From CAVYXZ01 sp965223835 (GTDB lineage Bacteria > Chloroflexota > Anaerolineae > Aggregatilineales > Phototrophicaceae), in NCBI GenBank assembly GCA_965223835.1, contig OZ245022.1, forward strand, positions 186,001 to 250,000: a DNA stretch of 64,000 nucleotides, read 5' to 3'. The notes beneath the pieces are model-generated. The model had not been told where the DNA came from, made no database searches, and saw only the letters and a program-made list of their open reading frames with translations. Each line of letters begins with the position of its first letter. The first letter of the stretch is position 1. Positions 51,611 through 60,927 of this stretch are shown piece after piece. The translations under genes were made by a program, and so were the position numbers.

Positions 51611-53545
51611 TTGAAGGAAACCATAAAAAATATCGGCATCCTCGCCCACGTTGATGCGGGGAAAACCACCCTCACCGAACAACTCCTCTATCAGACGGGT
51701 GCTATCCGTCACATAGGCCGCGTCGATCATGGCAATACGCAGACCGACGGCCTGGAATTGGAGCGTGAACGCGGCATCTCCATTATCTCCATGCCCACAT
51801 CATACAATTATCACGGTCAAAAAATAAATATCGTCGACACGCCCGGTCATGTCGATTTTGTCGCGGAGGTGGAGCGCTCGATGTTGGTGCTGGATGGCGC
51901 TATCCTGGTCATTTCCGCGAAAGAGGGCGTCCAGTCGCATACTCGATTGCTGTTTAATGCGCTGCAACGCATGGAGGTTCCGACGCTTATCTTCATCAAT
52001 AAGATCGACCGGCTGGGCGTGGAAATTGAAAAGGTGCTGGACGGCATACGCGCGCAGTTGTCACCCAATATCTGTGTGATGCAAGCCGTCACAGATGCTG
52101 GGTTACGCACGGCTCAGGTCAGCAATGTCGATCTCCAACCTTCTGACGATCTGATTGAATTGCTGGCGATGGTTGACGAGTCAATCATGATCGACTACCT
52201 GGAAGACGTGGCGATTTCCAGCACACGCTTGCACCAGACTCTCTCTCAGGCCGTGGCAGCGCAAGCGGTGTATCCCGTGCTGTTTGGCAGCGCCCTGCAT
52301 AACATCGGCATTCAAGCAATGCTGGCGGCAATTAATGATCTCTTGCCCGCTTTTGAACCCATCAATACCGACGAGACCAGTGGGATTGTCTTCAAGGTCT
52401 ATCGCCGACATCTCAAGACACTGCGCGAATGTATGCTTAAGCTCACCGCCGGGCAGGTGAAATATCGTGGTTTTATCGGTGAAGATAAAATCACAGCGCC
52501 CATCCAAAGGTGGCACCACGGGCAGATTGAGATCGTTGATGTTCTCCATGCCGGTGATATTGGTATCGTAACCGGGCTGAACCACTTGAACGTTGGTGAC
52601 ACCTTCGGGCAGGGTACACGCCATACCGGTTTCTCGCTGGGTAAACCCACCCTCAAAGTTCAGGTTCAGGCAGACCGACCAACCCAGCGCAAGGAGCTAC
52701 TTGAAGCCCTCGTGTTAATGACGGAAAGCGATCCCTATCTTTCCTATGAACTCAGTGAGTTCAACGATGACATCTATATCAACCTCTTCGGTTACGTTCA
52801 GTTGGAGATCACGCAGGAGACGATCCGCCGCAACTTCGGCATCGACATTCAGATCATGGATCCGATGACCATCTACATGGAAACACCCCAAAAAGTCGCC
52901 GAGGCCGCCGTTAGTATGCACGAGGATGGGCTGCCATTCGCTGCCGGAGTTGGTTTTCGGGTGGAGCCATTGCCGCCTGGGAGTGGCTTACACTACGTCT
53001 CAGAGATCAATACTGGCTTGCTTAAACAGCGGTTCCAGAATGCAGTGGTAGATGGTGTTTATGCCTACCTGGACCAGGGGCTACATGGCTGGGAACTCAC
53101 CGACATGAAGATCAGCCTGATCAGTTACCAGTTCGATAGCGTCACGAGTACGCCCAGCGACTACCGTGATCTGACTCCACTCATCCTTTTCGAAGCGCTC
53201 AAATCTGCCGGGACCAAACTCCTGTGGCCGATCAGTGAATATCACCTTTCCCTACCAACGACGCACATAGGTCGAGCGATGTCCGACCTCCAGCGCATGA
53301 AGGCAACGATCAATGAGCCAACCATCAAGGGGGAAACCTGTGAAACTCAGGGCACCATCCCGGTGGATCTCAGTCATAACTACGAATTAACCGTCCATCA
53401 GTACACCAGTGGGATGGGTCATTACGAGAGCAAAGTCATCGGCTACGAGGATGCACCGGCGGACATGTATAAGCAGCGTCCGCGCTTCAAACTTGATCCA
53501 GCCAATCGCGGTGAATACCTGCTGGCAAAATTGCGGGCGTGGTAG
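51611..53545 (+). CDS. Tet(M)/Tet(O)-type ribosomal protection GTPase
   Basis: 644 residues, the size of tetracycline ribosomal protection proteins (about 640). It is an EF-G-like translational GTPase: G1 AHVDAGKTT (12-20), switch residues in ERERGISI (51-58), G3 DTPGH (76-80) and G4 NKID (130-133). It lacks the EF-G G' insertion and has the EF-G domain III-V order, with EMPS-like and SYQFDSVTSTPSDYRDLTP (about 493-511) in domain IV, as in Tet(M). It is predicted to displace tetracycline from the 30S A site. The TTG start follows GAAAGAAG. Resistance is plausible but not shown; distant family members of uncertain role exist in environmental Chloroflexota and Actinobacteria. Confidence 0.85.
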   Translation: MKETIKNIGILAHVDAGKTTLTEQLLYQTGAIRHIGRVDHGNTQTDGLELERERGISIISMPTSYNYHGQKINIVDTPGHVDFVAEVERSMLVLDGAILVISAKEGVQSHTRLLFNALQRMEVPTLIFINKIDRLGVEIEKVLDGIRAQLSPNICVMQAVTDAGLRTAQVSNVDLQPSDDLIELLAMVDESIMIDYLEDVAISSTRLHQTLSQAVAAQAVYPVLFGSALHNIGIQAMLAAINDLLPAFEPINTDETSGIVFKVYRRHLKTLRECMLKLTAGQVKYRGFIGEDKITAPIQRWHHGQIEIVDVLHAGDIGIVTGLNHLNVGDTFGQGTRHTGFSLGKPTLKVQVQADRPTQRKELLEALVLMTESDPYLSYELSEFNDDIYINLFGYVQLEITQETIRRNFGIDIQIMDPMTIYMETPQKVAEAAVSMHEDGLPFAAGVGFRVEPLPPGSGLHYVSEINTGLLKQRFQNAVVDGVYAYLDQGLHGWELTDMKISLISYQFDSVTSTPSDYRDLTPLILFEALKSAGTKLLWPISEYHLSLPTTHIGRAMSDLQRMKATINEPTIKGETCETQGTIPVDLSHNYELTVHQYTSGMGHYESKVIGYEDAPADMYKQRPRFKLDPANRGEYLLAKLRAW

Positions 53546-53575
53546 GCCTTTTGACTTCACAATTGACTTGATCGA

Positions 53576-56500
53576 TTAATCGCCAAATGTTGTCAACAAA
53601 TCTCGCAAGAGGGTTGCTGAATTGAGTGACTGACCCTGTTCATAAGCGACGTGGTAGATTTCCGGCTCAAGGCGTTCAAACAGTTTTTGTTGCAAATGTG
53701 GCAGTAGCGAATCGCCTTCATAGTTCCCTTCCGAATCATCGGGCAATGTACTGGCGAGGCCCAGAATCCTGGCAGCTTCTAGATTTTCGGAACGCGCCAT
53801 GTAGAACGCAATGATTGGCAACAGGTGATGGGGTAATATCCCGTCCTCTTGGGCCGCAACCAGTGAGCCATAAATCGCCGAACGCGCGGTTTCAAGCTGG
53901 CCCTGCTCAATCAACAGGATGGCTTCCAGCGAAATGATGCGATTTTGCAAGTCCGTCCGATGCATGACATGGAGTCGACTGTGGGCTTGTGCCATGTAAT
54001 CCGATACTGCGGCCAGGTTTTCTTCAACTAAGGCCAGATTGATGAGCTGAAGCAGGGAGGCAAATTCCACCAGGTACAATTTCAAACTACGACTGACACG
54101 CAATCCAGCCTGGGCATAGGTTGCTGCTTCGGCGAAGTGCCCGTTCACCATAGCACAATGCGCCAGGTTCTCATAGGCAAAGGCCTGTATCCATTGATCG
54201 CCAATCGCCTGACTGATCGCCAGCCCATCCTGGAATAATTTGATGCCGCGCTCCGAACAACCGTTGGTGACGACCAACGCGCCCAAATTGAGCATCATCA
54301 TGGCCTCACAAAACTTGTCCCCTTCACGACGCGCTTCCTCCAGGCCAGCTTCGTACGCTTGCGCTGCTTTCTCCATATCACCCCCCCGCCACAGATAAAC
54401 ATGTCCCATATTCAACTGGGCAATGATGCGATGACGATGCTCATTCGTATCCTTGAGGAGTTCAAAGCCCTGTTGTGCGTACAGCTCCATTTGTTCAACC
54501 TGGTAGTTTATCGCCGCGAAGGCGGGCATGCAGGCCAGGAGCTTACCCCGAACAATGCGATTAGACGCCGGTATGATGGCTAACGCGCTTTGATACAGCG
54601 CCAACCCTTCATCACCCAGAGACAGGTTGTAGAGGACGAACCACAACTCACAGGCTTGATCTAATAACGCGACATCCCGGTTTTGCACGGCAATGCGCCA
54701 CGCGGCCCGCACATTATCCAGTTCTTCATGAACTGCCTGGAGTGCATGGCGTTGTCCATGACCATAGAAGTTCTGGCTCTGTGCGTGGACGAATTGGAGA
54801 TAATATTCGCTCAGGGCCTGCTGTGTTTTTCCGGTGGGGTCTGCCTGTTCCAGCTTTGCTTCAGCATACTGGCGCAGCAGTTCGTGAATCTCGAAGCGTC
54901 CCCGGTCGGCATCGCGCTGCAACAGTGCCTTGTTTATCAGGCCCATTAAGATGCGCAGATTTGCTTGCCCGACAATCTGGGCCGCATCACGAGTGAAGCC
55001 ACCCCGAAAGACGCTCAATTTCATCAGCACCTGTTGTTCGGCTTCGGTCATTTGCTGCCAGGAATAATCAAAAACCGCCCGGATTCGTTGTTGTCGTGGC
55101 GGTACGGCCCCCGATTCATCGGTTAGAAAATCGATGTTAGACTGAATCTCGTCTGCAATCTCCTGTGGTGACAGCATCGCTATCCAACCGGCTGCCAGCA
55201 CAATACCCAGTGGCATTCCCTGAACCAGTCGACAGATGCGCGCAACATAGTCGAGATTGTCGGCTGTAAGTTCAAAATCGGGTTGAGCGCGCTGAGCGTT
55301 GTTCATAAACAGCCGCACCGCCGCATACCTCAGCGCATCGGCGGGGGACTCCCAGTCCGGGAAATCCATACCGGCGAGGTGAAACAGCGTTTCGCCCGGT
55401 TGGCTTAGTCGTTGGCGTGATGTCGCCAGAATCGTGACTCGCTGGGCTGCCTGCAAGATGGCCGCCGTCAATGCCGCCTCGTCCAGCAAATGCTCATAAT
55501 TATCCAGCACCAGTAACATCGTTTTGCCGTGCAGATAATCCAGCAATTGCTGGCGGTGGCCTGTCTCAGAACCTTGAAATTGGAAACCGATGGCGTCGGC
55601 AATCGCCGAGACAACCGTTGCCGGATCAGATAACGGCGCGAGTTCGACCAGATAGACGCCATTTGAAAATTTTGGCAGGGAACGGTTGGCGGCTTCCAAT
55701 GCGAGCCGGGTTTTGCCCATGCCACCCGGCGCGAGTACGGTGATCAAGCGAACGTTGGGATCATCCAGCATTTTCCCCAGTTCGCGCAACTCCGCTTCAC
55801 GCCCGACAAATGGCGTGGTTTGGGCCGGAAGATTGTGCCGGGGACGAGATAGCAAATCCGGCGTGGGCGTCGCGAAACGCGATTCAGACCGCACGGGAAC
55901 ATCACGTCCCTGCAAAATGTCTTCCAATTCTGCCCCAACATGGCGCACGCTGCCGATCCGAGCATCCGGGTTCTTCTCCAGCATCCGATACACCAGATCA
56001 ACCAGCGCGATGGGCGCTGCCGGGCACAGCGCTTCCAGATCAGGTACAGCTTGCATCAAGATTGCCGCGAGGGTCGTCGTCATACCATCATTGGAAAAAG
56101 GGCGCTGTCCGGCCAGCATCTCGAACAGCATCACGCCGAAAGCCCAGATGTCCGCGGTAGGTCCAAACGCTTCACCGCGCAAGATTTCGGGTGCGACATA
56201 ATCAAGCGTGCCGATAATCGGCTCACTCTCGGTCACGCGGGCCTTTGCCCCGATATAAGCAACGCCGAAGTCAGTCAGGCGGGGCGTACCATCCTCGGCG
56301 ATCAGTACATTCGCTGGTTTGAGATCCCGATGGATGATATGCAGCCGATGAGCACGGGTCAGCGCATCGCAAATATCAATACCCAGTTGCAGCACCTTTT
56401 TTACCGGCAGCCGCTGCTCACGCAGTAAATCATTGATATCACCGCCCGGAAAGTACTCGATAATGAGGTAGTATTGTCCCTGCTCCGCGACCTCATCGAG

Positions 56501-56713
56501 CATTTTCACAATATTCGGATGATCTAATTCCCGCAGCGCAGCGCCTTCCCGGCTGAACCGTTCAATCAGTTCAGGTGATGTTAATTCGGGTTTTAACTGC
56601 TTGATCGCAACCAGCCGATTGGTATGGGTATCCCAACCACGATAAACGGTCCCCATCCCGCCGCGACCGAGTTCTTCCAGGAGTTGGTAGCGCTGTGCAA
56701 CTATTTGTGCCAT
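53576..56713 (-). CDS. Ser/Thr protein kinase fused to NB-ARC ATPase and TPR domain
   Basis: 1045 residues. Residues 8-270 form a Hanks-type kinase: Gly loop GRGGMG (16-21), invariant Lys38, catalytic HRDLKPAN (128-135), DFG (148-150). Residues 300-640 form an STAND/NB-ARC ATPase: P-loop APGGMGKTR (328-336) and Walker B MLLVLDNYEH. The rest (about 650-1045) is TPR-like helices (EGLALYQSALAIIP, HVYLWRGGDMEKAAQAYEAGL). There is no DNA-binding or membrane segment, so the effector is probably the kinase itself, triggered by ligand sensing at the TPRs. GAGGAAGC precedes the ATG. Confidence 0.9.
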   Translation of the reverse strand: MAQIVAQRYQLLEELGRGGMGTVYRGWDTHTNRLVAIKQLKPELTSPELIERFSREGAALRELDHPNIVKMLDEVAEQGQYYLIIEYFPGGDINDLLREQRLPVKKVLQLGIDICDALTRAHRLHIIHRDLKPANVLIAEDGTPRLTDFGVAYIGAKARVTESEPIIGTLDYVAPEILRGEAFGPTADIWAFGVMLFEMLAGQRPFSNDGMTTTLAAILMQAVPDLEALCPAAPIALVDLVYRMLEKNPDARIGSVRHVGAELEDILQGRDVPVRSESRFATPTPDLLSRPRHNLPAQTTPFVGREAELRELGKMLDDPNVRLITVLAPGGMGKTRLALEAANRSLPKFSNGVYLVELAPLSDPATVVSAIADAIGFQFQGSETGHRQQLLDYLHGKTMLLVLDNYEHLLDEAALTAAILQAAQRVTILATSRQRLSQPGETLFHLAGMDFPDWESPADALRYAAVRLFMNNAQRAQPDFELTADNLDYVARICRLVQGMPLGIVLAAGWIAMLSPQEIADEIQSNIDFLTDESGAVPPRQQRIRAVFDYSWQQMTEAEQQVLMKLSVFRGGFTRDAAQIVGQANLRILMGLINKALLQRDADRGRFEIHELLRQYAEAKLEQADPTGKTQQALSEYYLQFVHAQSQNFYGHGQRHALQAVHEELDNVRAAWRIAVQNRDVALLDQACELWFVLYNLSLGDEGLALYQSALAIIPASNRIVRGKLLACMPAFAAINYQVEQMELYAQQGFELLKDTNEHRHRIIAQLNMGHVYLWRGGDMEKAAQAYEAGLEEARREGDKFCEAMMMLNLGALVVTNGCSERGIKLFQDGLAISQAIGDQWIQAFAYENLAHCAMVNGHFAEAATYAQAGLRVSRSLKLYLVEFASLLQLINLALVEENLAAVSDYMAQAHSRLHVMHRTDLQNRIISLEAILLIEQGQLETARSAIYGSLVAAQEDGILPHHLLPIIAFYMARSENLEAARILGLASTLPDDSEGNYEGDSLLPHLQQKLFERLEPEIYHVAYEQGQSLNSATLLRDLLTTFGD

Positions 56714-56876
56714 GCTTCCTCACCGTACCACCTGTGGTCTAGCATAGCCCATCGACAGGCGTTACGCGAATAGTTAAGATGGGCCGATCATCGTTTGGGC
56801 CATTGTTGGTTTTCGATACACGAATTACGCATTATGATAGAAAGACACCTGCTAGCAAAACCTGAGATTATGCATT

Positions 56877-57182
56877 GTGACGAATACGCCCAGATCAGCA
56901 CCCAGCCCCCGCATCGCCGGTACCTATGAGATTAGCTTACGCCCCCAGGATAGCATCCTGTTCGAGATGGATAGTTTCTGCGTCATCCGCCGTTCACGCA
57001 GCCGCCAGCCATGGCCGCAGCGTCCCGACATGCCCGAAACCATTTACTGGTTGGCCTCGCGCTTGCCTGATAATATGTATCTCTTGTTGGAGGGGATGGC
57101 ACCGCGCCGTCGCTGGCACGCCGCCCGCACTGAAATGATTGAAAAGTGTGAATCGTTAGCGAAAATGGCGCGATCAGACTGA
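56877..57182 (+). CDS. small protein of unknown function
   Basis: 101 residues from a GTG. Basic in the middle (IRRSRSRQPWPQ) and ending with a helical segment (EMIEKCESLAKMARSD). Two Trp and no recognised domain. The start has no strong ribosome site and a competing frame exists, so the gene call is tentative. The sequence ISLRPQDSILFEMDSFCVIRR looks like real coding sequence by codon use. Confidence 0.45.
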   Translation: MTNTPRSAPSPRIAGTYEISLRPQDSILFEMDSFCVIRRSRSRQPWPQRPDMPETIYWLASRLPDNMYLLLEGMAPRRRWHAARTEMIEKCESLAKMARSD

Positions 57183-57264
57183 GCCTGGATGACGCGGTGT
57201 AAGTCGTTGAAGCCCAACAACGTCAGATTTACGGAGTAACTGTTGCGAAGAAGGAATGTATTGT

Positions 57265-58827
57265 ATGGCTAATTTTGTTGAAGTATTGAAAACGCACGAA
57301 CTGGAGGAAAGTCAGGGGACGACCGTCTACGTCAATGAGCGTGACATCGCCCTGTATAAATATGAAGGTGATTTTTACGCGCTGGATAATACCTGCGTGC
57401 ATCGCGGCGGTCAGCTCGGTGATGGCCGGATGGATGGACCCAATGTCATCTGCCCGCTGCATAGCTGGGATTATGATGTGAAGACCGGTGTCAGTCGCTA
57501 CGACTCATCCGAAAAAGTCGCCGTGTATCCGGTGCAAGTTGACGGAGATCGCGTGCAGATTGATGCGGATGCCGTCCCGCCCAAACCACGTTTTCAGTCG
57601 GAATATCTGGGCCTATGGTCACGCCGGAACGATCCCCTGGAACATGAGATGCACGACATTCACGCCTACTCGAAAGGAACGCATGAATTTGTTGAACCAA
57701 TGGGCAGTGACCATCGCAATTATCCATCGTTCGATGATATTTACTTTTTGCCGGGTCAACTAGCGGTACTACCGCTACTGGATGATGTGCCCGTCAACAC
57801 CGAGGTCATCATTGGTTCCAAAACCAACAAACCCCTGAAACTGGCCGCGCCCGTCTATGTCAGCCACATGAGTTTCGGTGCGCTCAGCCGCGAAGCAAAA
57901 ATGGCCTTAGCCAAAGGCACCGCCACTTTTGGCACCGCGATGTGTTCTGGTGAGGGCGGCATGCTGGTTGACTCACGCGAACTGGCCGATCAATATATTT
58001 TCGAGATGGCATCCGGCTATTTCGGTTGGACTGAGGAAAATATAGCGCACGCCGACGGCATTGAAATCAAGATGGGCCAGAGCGCTAAAGCCGGTTTGGG
58101 TGGCTTGCTACCCGGCCACAAGGTCACTGGCAAAATCGCCGAAGCCCGTGGCCTGGACGAAGGTCAGGAAGCTCGCAGCCCGGCTCGGTTCCCCGACATC
58201 AACTCACCAGCGGACATGGCGGAACGCATTAAATGGATTCGCTCAGTAAATCCTGACATCCCAATCGGCATCAAATTCGCCGCCAGCCGGATTGAGCGCG
58301 ACCTCGCCGCCGCCTGTGAACTGGATGTGGATTGGATAACGTTGGATGGCCGCGCGGGCGGTACCGGTGCCGCTGGCAAGCACGTCAAAGACAACATCTG
58401 CGTGCCGACGGTTTATGCCCTGCCCCGTGCCCGGAAATGGCTCGACGATCATGGTGTTACCGATGTGAGCTTGCTGGCAACCGGTGGCTTTAGGACTTCG
58501 GCTGACATCGGCAAAGCGCTGGCACTGGGCGCGGATGCAGTCGCGCTGGCTACCGCCGCAATGATGGCGATTGGCTGCCAGCAATACCGTGCCTGTAGCA
58601 GCAACAATTGCCCGGTCGGGATCGCGACGCAGCGACAAGATTTGCGCGATCGCTTCGATATGGAGACATCGGCGCAGCGCTTGCATAATTACTTCGAGGC
58701 GCTCACCGAACAACTCAAAGACTTCGCACGGATGTGTGGGCGTGAAAACCTGCGTGACCTGAGCTATGAAGATCTGGCAACCACCAGCAGCGAGATCGCC
58801 AATCACACGCCGATTGTACATGTGTAA
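57265..58827 (+). CDS. Rieske domain fused to FMN-binding glutamate-synthase-type oxidoreductase
   Basis: 520 residues from the ATG at 57265 (AAGGA nine bases upstream; a start at 57256 abuts the site). Residues 3-105 are a Rieske [2Fe-2S] domain with CVH (44-46) and CPLH (63-66). Residues 170-510 match the FMN-dependent glutamate synthase catalytic domain: VSHMSFGALSREAKMALAKG, GEGGM, IEIKMGQSAKAGLGGLLPG, DWITLDGRAGGTGAA, ATGGFRTSADIGKALALGADAVAL and the cluster CQQYRACSSNNCPVGIATQ. Neither the glutaminase domain nor a GltD partner is present, so it is an uncharacterised FMN/iron-sulfur oxidoreductase rather than a glutamate synthase. Confidence 0.9.
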   Translation: MANFVEVLKTHELEESQGTTVYVNERDIALYKYEGDFYALDNTCVHRGGQLGDGRMDGPNVICPLHSWDYDVKTGVSRYDSSEKVAVYPVQVDGDRVQIDADAVPPKPRFQSEYLGLWSRRNDPLEHEMHDIHAYSKGTHEFVEPMGSDHRNYPSFDDIYFLPGQLAVLPLLDDVPVNTEVIIGSKTNKPLKLAAPVYVSHMSFGALSREAKMALAKGTATFGTAMCSGEGGMLVDSRELADQYIFEMASGYFGWTEENIAHADGIEIKMGQSAKAGLGGLLPGHKVTGKIAEARGLDEGQEARSPARFPDINSPADMAERIKWIRSVNPDIPIGIKFAASRIERDLAAACELDVDWITLDGRAGGTGAAGKHVKDNICVPTVYALPRARKWLDDHGVTDVSLLATGGFRTSADIGKALALGADAVALATAAMMAIGCQQYRACSSNNCPVGIATQRQDLRDRFDMETSAQRLHNYFEALTEQLKDFARMCGRENLRDLSYEDLATTSSEIANHTPIVHV

Positions 58828-59329
58828 TCCTTGAAGGATAAAAAACGGGCGATCTTCTGAATGGGGTCGCCCGCCCCCTGTAAACCCGTGACCCTAAGGC
58901 AGATTATGGGGGCAACGACCCCAAATCGTAAGGCTCATCGGTAGCTCTAGCAGCGAAATCGCAGCCACTATACCGGCTCCCTGCCCGTTATCGTATACTG
59001 TCGTTTTACAATTCCCATCCAGTCACAGTCAGAAATCCTCCCCACTTCCGTAACTCAGACCAGGATGGGCAGCAACCTGCTCATCGCTTTCAGCCGATCA
59101 CTTTGCTGGTCCGAGCGGCCACCGATCGTATACACCCGAAAAGTGCGACTGCCGATAGTGCACGGGAGCAGTCTGTGTTTACAGTATGTTTGTCGAAATT
59201 TAAGGAAAGAGCTTAAATTGATAATGTATTTTGTGAATTATTACATTAATCCAATCTAACACATTATAATTTATGAGTCATCATATAATATTGAGTGTTA
59301 TATAATTTTTTCAAACAGGGGGAGAAAGC
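58828..59329. other. 502-bp intergenic stretch: hairpin, then strongly AT-rich promoter region
   Basis: A hairpin follows the upstream gene at 58846-58873. 58880-59160 has no coding frame I can support (a 64-codon frame at 59065 has no ribosome site). 59160-59329 drops to very low GC and carries several TATAAT boxes (59265-59270, 59284-59289 and 59301-59306) upstream of the FAD oxidase gene. Confidence 0.55.
58846..58873. terminator. hairpin after the Rieske/FMN gene
   Basis: CGGGCGA (58846-58852) pairs with TCGCCCG (58867-58873) over a 14-base loop, 18 bp after the stop. A T-tract is lacking on the plus strand; on the minus strand the stem is followed by TTTTT, so it would work best for transcripts coming from the right. 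It is at most a weak terminator for the gene. Confidence 0.4.
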
Positions 59330-60763
59330 ATGGTAAATTTAGACGTTGTTTCGAGTAACGGCGCAAACTCAACGCTCACGGCTGAATCGGTCGAGGAATT
59401 ACGGAACACAGTGCGTGGTGAGGTACTCACCCAGGAAGCCGATGATTATGATGATGTGCGCGTCATCTGGAACGGTATGCATGACAAGCGCCCAGCGCTC
59501 ATTGTCCGCTGCACTGGTGTCGCGGACGTGATTGATGCGGTCAATTTCGCTCGAGCGCATGACTTACTTGTCGCAGTCCGCGGTGGCGGCCACAATGTTG
59601 CTGGTAGTGCCTCCTGCGACGGCGGCATCATGATTGACCTGTCGTTGATGACCGGTATTCATGTCGATTCGAAGGCCAAAACCGCCCGTGTGCAGGGCGG
59701 CGCAACACTGGGTCAATTGGATCGTGAAACACAGGTATTTGGCCTGGCAACCCCCGGTGGCAACGTGTCGACGACCGGTGTAGCCGGTTTAACTTTGGGT
59801 GGTGGACTCAATCACTTGCGCCGAAAATATGGCCTGGCTATCGACAACTTGCTATCCGTCGATATTGTCACCGCTGACGGTCAGTTACTCACAGCCAGCG
59901 AAAGCGAGAACGCCGACTTATTCTGGGGTATCCGGGGTGGTGGCGGCAACTTTGGCATCGTGACTTCCTTCGAATTCCAGTTACATGAAGTCGGGCCAGT
60001 TGTAACACTCTGTGCGCCGTGGTATCCGATTGAGGATGCGAAAGAAATATTGCCTCAATGGCGTGAGTTTATGGAGGATGCACCCGAAGAGTTTTCAAGC
60101 ATTGCGCTGATCTGGACTGTGCCTGCTGCGCCAGACATACCTGAAGAGTATCATGGAAGACGAGCGCTGATTTTGGCTGGGGTACACTGCGGTTCGCTCG
60201 AAGAAGGTGAACGTGTCACTCAACCGTTGCGGGAAATGGGTACATCAATGATCGATATGAGTGGGCCTGCGCCCTGGACGGTTGTGCAAAGCGCGTTTGA
60301 TCCGTTTTTTCCGAAGGGTCAACGCAACTATTACTTTAAGTCCATCAATCTCGACAGCCTCAGTAACGAGGCGATTGAAGCGCTTCTGCCTCGCGGAGCC
60401 AATCCCCCTGCACCGTTTATCCTGATCGCTATCTGGCATTACGGTGGTGCAATGAGTCGAGTCGGTGTTGATGAAACAGCATTTCGCGGTCGTGATGCAG
60501 CGTTTCTATTCAGCGTTGATTCTATTTGGGATAATCCAGCAGACAACGACAAAGTTATTGCCTGGTCACGCGAGTATTTGGCCGAGATGAAACAATTCTC
60601 GTCTGGTGGTAGGTATGTTAATTTCGCCGGCCTGGGTGAAGAGGGTGAAGCGCTGGTGAAAGATGCCTATGGGGCCAGCTACGAGCGGCTGGTATCGTTG
60701 AAGAACAAGTACGACCCGACCAATCTGTTCAGTCTCAACCAGAACATCAAACCGACTGTTTAA
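59330..60763 (+). CDS. FAD-linked oxidase of the BBE/6-hydroxynicotine oxidase type
   Basis: 477 residues, typical length. PCMH-type FAD domain (about 45-230): LVAVRGGGHNVAGSASCDGG with His88 at the usual 8-alpha-histidyl FAD attachment position, VQGGATLGQLDRET, GLATPGGNVSTTGVAGLTLGGG, KYGLAIDNLLSVDIVTADG and FWGIRGGGGNFGIVTSFEFQL. The C-terminal BBE segment is KNKYDPTNLFSLNQNIKP. The Cys that makes a second FAD bond in berberine-bridge enzymes is not evident. Such enzymes oxidise sugars, alkaloid-like amines or hydroxy compounds with O2. No signal peptide. GGGGGAG precedes the ATG. Confidence 0.9.
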   Translation: MVNLDVVSSNGANSTLTAESVEELRNTVRGEVLTQEADDYDDVRVIWNGMHDKRPALIVRCTGVADVIDAVNFARAHDLLVAVRGGGHNVAGSASCDGGIMIDLSLMTGIHVDSKAKTARVQGGATLGQLDRETQVFGLATPGGNVSTTGVAGLTLGGGLNHLRRKYGLAIDNLLSVDIVTADGQLLTASESENADLFWGIRGGGGNFGIVTSFEFQLHEVGPVVTLCAPWYPIEDAKEILPQWREFMEDAPEEFSSIALIWTVPAAPDIPEEYHGRRALILAGVHCGSLEEGERVTQPLREMGTSMIDMSGPAPWTVVQSAFDPFFPKGQRNYYFKSINLDSLSNEAIEALLPRGANPPAPFILIAIWHYGGAMSRVGVDETAFRGRDAAFLFSVDSIWDNPADNDKVIAWSREYLAEMKQFSSGGRYVNFAGLGEEGEALVKDAYGASYERLVSLKNKYDPTNLFSLNQNIKPTV

Positions 60764-60927
60764 CATTTTATTATCAGTCGAAAGTGACCGTTCGAAGATT
60801 GGCAAATGATCATGTGCATCATTTCCCAAAAACCGAACGGTCTCGAAATTATGTTGATGTTATACATCGGTTGACAATTAGATCAACGCATTCCAACATC
60901 GACAACGATTTACTCATCCTAACTGGT

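Noticed and set aside
51374..51730. 118-codon minus-strand frame with a Lys/Glu-rich C-terminus
   Set aside because: It overlaps the start of the Tet(M)-like gene, has no ribosome site, and its only protein-like part is the last 35 codons. A tiny gene there is possible but unsupported.
57256..57264. ATG at 57256 as the start of the Rieske/FMN gene
   Set aside because: AAGGA directly abuts it; the ATG at 57265 has the normal 9-base spacing.
58880..58980. possible tRNA-like region with GC-rich hairpins
   Set aside because: No T-loop GTTCRA, no acceptor pairing and no anticodon arm can be drawn. No tRNA was found elsewhere in the window either.
59065..59259. 64-codon plus-strand frame
   Set aside because: No ribosome site, crosses from GC-rich to AT-rich sequence, and no recognisable content.
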